Source: Nitrospira sp. (lineage in GTDB: Bacteria; Nitrospirota; Nitrospiria; Nitrospirales; Nitrospiraceae). From it: a stretch of 7,728 nt of DNA. The notes under the pieces were generated by a model. The model did no database searches, was not told the origin of the DNA, and saw only the letters and a list, made by a program, of their open reading frames with translations. Position numbers and translations under genes: made by a program. The stretch lies in contig JANYEF010000480.1 of NCBI GenBank assembly GCA_025363325.1, forward strand, positions 1 through 7,728, read 5' to 3'. This document shows, piece after piece, positions 5,538 through 7,728 of the stretch; the first letter of the stretch is position 1; each line of letters starts with the position of its first letter.

Positions 5538-6275
5538 ATGATACGCTCCGAAGCCGCTATGACCAGTCAAGTCCCCACGACGACCCCATCGCAGCAATCC
5601 AACGGAAGTAAGCTTGCGATTATCCTGGGAATTGCAATCGCGATCGGCGCGTTCTTCTATTTCGATCTCGGACGGTTCCTCTCGCTGAATGCCTTGCAAG
5701 AGAATCGCGATCACTTGCTGGCCTTTACGGAGGCGAACTATGCGACGGCGGTCGGATTGTTTGTCTTGGCGTATATCGCGGTCACGGGCCTGTCGCTCCC
5801 AGGTGCGGTAATCCTGACTCTTGGCGGCGGGTTTCTCTTCGGGAGCGTCTTCGGGACCCTCTATGTCAATATTGGCGCGACGACCGGCGCGACGCTGGCC
5901 TTTCTGACGGCACGGTATCTACTCCGTGATTGGGTCGAGCAGAAATTCGGGAAGTGGTTGGGACCTGTCCAGCAAGGCTTCACGAGCAATGCCTTTAGCT
6001 ATCTGATGACCCTTCGGTTGATCCCGCTCTTTCCCTTCTTTGCGGTCAATCTCGTCTCCGGGCTGACGCGCATGAGCATCGGGACCTATGTGGCTGCGAC
6101 GGCGCTTGGCATCATTCCTGGATCGTTCGTGTACGCCTACGCCGGACGGCAGCTCGGCACGATCAATTCGCTGAAAGAAATTGCCTCTCCCAACGTCATC
6201 ATCGCCTTCGTGCTGCTAGGGTTGTTGGCCTTGGTGCCCACGCTCTACAAGAAGCTCTCGCGCAAAAAGGCGTGA
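5538..6275 (+). CDS. TVP38/TMEM64 family (DedA-related, VTT domain) membrane protein
   Basis: The 245-residue product has a short polar N-terminus, a first helix near 25-43, and then the VTT/SNARE-associated core. Visible signatures are TGLSLPGAVILTLGGGFLFG (83-102), a GATTGATLAFLTARY segment (113-127), and LRLIPLFPFFAVNLVSGLTR (159-178), then a YVAATALGIIPGSFVYAYAG segment (184-203). A final helix near 219-236 and a basic tail follow. Length and motif order fit the family. Members of the wider DedA/VTT superfamily have been linked to lipid scrambling or transport and envelope homeostasis; the substrate here is unknown. ATG 5538 follows GAGAGGA at seven bases; ATG 5559 is a weaker alternative. 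The next gene starts 48 bases downstream, which points to an operon, and oxidoreductase neighbours are common for this family. Confidence 0.92.
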   Translation: MIRSEAAMTSQVPTTTPSQQSNGSKLAIILGIAIAIGAFFYFDLGRFLSLNALQENRDHLLAFTEANYATAVGLFVLAYIAVTGLSLPGAVILTLGGGFLFGSVFGTLYVNIGATTGATLAFLTARYLLRDWVEQKFGKWLGPVQQGFTSNAFSYLMTLRLIPLFPFFAVNLVSGLTRMSIGTYVAATALGIIPGSFVYAYAGRQLGTINSLKEIASPNVIIAFVLLGLLALVPTLYKKLSRKKA

Positions 6276-6323
6276 CGGCATCACAGGCTTCAGACCAGCT
6301 ATCGAAAGTCGGAGGTGTACGTT

Positions 6324-7728
6324 ATGATCACTCAACCGACCGAGAGGATATTCTCTATGGAGCCGTCTGAGCCTCATCTCATGCTGCCTAACGATGAGCA
6401 TAACCAACAGCTCGTGCAGAATGTCCACCCATCCAACTGGGTCAATCCGGAGCCGATTAGCCGCTACAACATCGTGGTGATTGGGGCCGGGACGGCGGGG
6501 CTTATCACAGCGGTCGTTGCGGCAGGCCTAGGGGCCAAAGTGGCCTTGATCGAAAAACATTTGATGGGTGGCGACTGCTTGAATGTTGGCTGTGTGCCCT
6601 CGAAAGGGATCATTCGTGCGGCAAGGGCTTGGGCCGACTTGCGGAATGCCGAGGAGTTCGGCCTGCATATTCCTCCCGGCGTGAAGTACGACTTCGGTGC
6701 CGTCATGGCCCGGATGCGGAAGCTGCGCGCGCGGATCAGCCACAACGATTCGGTCCATCGGTATACCCAGCTGGGCGTGGATGTCTACATCGGCAGCGGG
6801 CGCTTTATCGGAGCCGATAGCATCCAAGTCGAAGGACCCTCCGGCAATCGGACTTTGAACTTTGCGAAGGCCGCGATCTGTACCGGCGCGCGAGCATCGG
6901 CGCCTCTGACGCCGGGCTTGAAGGAGGCCGGGTATCTCACCAATGAAACGGTGTTCTCGCTCACGGAACTGCCGCCACGTATCGGGGTGATTGGCGCCGG
7001 TCCCATCGGCTGCGAACTCGCGCAGTCGTTTGCCCGTTTCGGGAGCCAGGTGTATCTGATTGAAGCGCAGCACGGCATTTTGCCGAACGAAGATCGCGAC
7101 GCGGCTGAGATCGTTGAGCAGCAGATGCTGCGCGACGGGGTGAAGCTGCTCTGTTGCGGGAAGGATCTCAAAGTCAGTAGGACGGATAGTGGCAAGCGGC
7201 TCACAGTCGATTCACATGGCGAGCAGTACGATGTGACGGTCGATGAGATTCTTGTCGGCGTCGGACGTACCCCGAATGTCGAGGGAATCGGGTTGGAAGC
7301 GGTCGCAGTCGAGTACGACAAGAACGGGATCAAGGTAAATGCCCGCCTCCAAACGACCAATCCGAGGATTTTTGCCGCGGGCGACATCTGCTCCAAGTAC
7401 AAGTTTACCCATGCCGCTGATGCGATGGCGCAGATCGTGATTCAGAACGCGCTGTTTCCTCATCCGTTGGGTTTTGGCTACGCCACCATGGACTCCCTCA
7501 TCATGCCCTGGTGCACCTTTACCGAACCGGAGATTGCTCATGTGGGAATGTACGAGGCGGATGAGAAGGCCAAGGGTCTGGAAGTGGAAACCTATACGTT
7601 CAAGCTCGACGAAGTGGATCGTGCGATCCTCGACGGAGAAGACGAAGGGTTTGCGCGAGTGCATATCCAGAAAGGGTCCGACAAGATTCTGGGAGCGACG
7701 ATTGTGGCGGCCCACGCCGGCGACATGA
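6324..7728 (+). CDS. MerA-like FAD/NAD(P)H pyridine nucleotide-disulfide oxidoreductase (C-terminus off window)
   Basis: 468 complete codons are present and the frame is still open at the right edge. A 48-residue polar N-terminal stretch precedes the FAD Rossmann motif GAGTAG (54-59). The redox-active disulfide is GGDCLNVGCVPSK (C85, C90), as in mercuric reductase and dihydrolipoamide dehydrogenase. The NAD(P)H site is GVIGAGPIGCELAQ (221-234), with GVGRTPN (312-318) and AAGDIC (351-356) for FAD contact. MPWCTFTEPEIAHVG (394-408) begins the dimerisation domain, most of which is present up to AAHAGD. The family transfers electrons from NAD(P)H through FAD to a disulfide or metal ion. True MerA needs a C-terminal Cys pair, which would lie beyond the edge, and there is no heavy-metal-associated N-terminal domain, so mercury reduction is unproven. 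ATG 6324 has GGAGGT seven bases upstream. It probably forms an operon with the TVP38 gene. Confidence 0.93.
   Translation, partial: MITQPTERIFSMEPSEPHLMLPNDEHNQQLVQNVHPSNWVNPEPISRYNIVVIGAGTAGLITAVVAAGLGAKVALIEKHLMGGDCLNVGCVPSKGIIRAARAWADLRNAEEFGLHIPPGVKYDFGAVMARMRKLRARISHNDSVHRYTQLGVDVYIGSGRFIGADSIQVEGPSGNRTLNFAKAAICTGARASAPLTPGLKEAGYLTNETVFSLTELPPRIGVIGAGPIGCELAQSFARFGSQVYLIEAQHGILPNEDRDAAEIVEQQMLRDGVKLLCCGKDLKVSRTDSGKRLTVDSHGEQYDVTVDEILVGVGRTPNVEGIGLEAVAVEYDKNGIKVNARLQTTNPRIFAAGDICSKYKFTHAADAMAQIVIQNALFPHPLGFGYATMDSLIMPWCTFTEPEIAHVGMYEADEKAKGLEVETYTFKLDEVDRAILDGEDEGFARVHIQKGSDKILGATIVAAHAGDM

Noticed and set aside
5399..5611. Cys-rich 70-residue plus-strand frame
   Set aside because: It has no ribosome binding site and overlaps the start of the well-supported TVP38 gene in another frame.
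6528..7402. Long minus-strand frames opposite the oxidoreductase
   Set aside because: They are antisense to conserved FAD and NAD(P)H motifs, with no recognisable domain or ribosome binding site.

Overview
The window looks like bacterial chromosome, probably from a Nitrospira-like organism (Nitrospirota). That assignment is an inference. It rests on the G+C-rich codon choice, on a palindromic repeat with CAGGATGCTCAAAAAG-type ends that I associate from memory with Nitrospira genomes, and on the gene set. No phylogenetic marker is present.

Left part (minus strand, 1-3080): one uninterrupted reading frame of at least 1026 codons that runs off the left edge. It encodes, in order, a signal peptide or signal anchor, a GH8 (BcsZ-type) endoglucanase domain, membrane helices, a BcsA-type GT2 cellulose synthase core (D, D, TED, QxxRW), further membrane helices with an FxVTxKG segment, and a C-terminal PilZ domain with RxxxR and DxSxxG motifs. 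BcsZ and BcsA are usually separate proteins, so this natural fusion of hydrolase, synthase and c-di-GMP sensor is the most striking item here.

Middle (3081-4451): a gene-poor stretch around a minus-strand molybdopterin oxidoreductase of the sulfite-oxidase fold (3423-4070). Downstream of that gene is a long imperfect palindrome of TTTGG/CCAAA repeats. Its imperfections all become G-U pairs, except one, if it is read as RNA from the minus strand. Upstream of the oxidoreductase, between it and the divergent plus-strand genes, is a 126-bp palindromic MITE/REP-like element. Partial copies of its terminus lie at 4223 and 3308.

Right part (plus strand, 4452-7728): an exported EF-hand protein, a small putative lipoprotein, a TVP38/TMEM64 (DedA-related) membrane protein, and a MerA-like FAD/NAD(P)H disulfide oxidoreductase cut by the right edge. 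The last two are 48 bp apart and probably co-transcribed. That pairing recurs in bacteria, sometimes as one fused protein.

The cellulose gene and the oxidoreductase pair do not obviously act together. The repeat-rich middle separates two transcription units of opposite direction.
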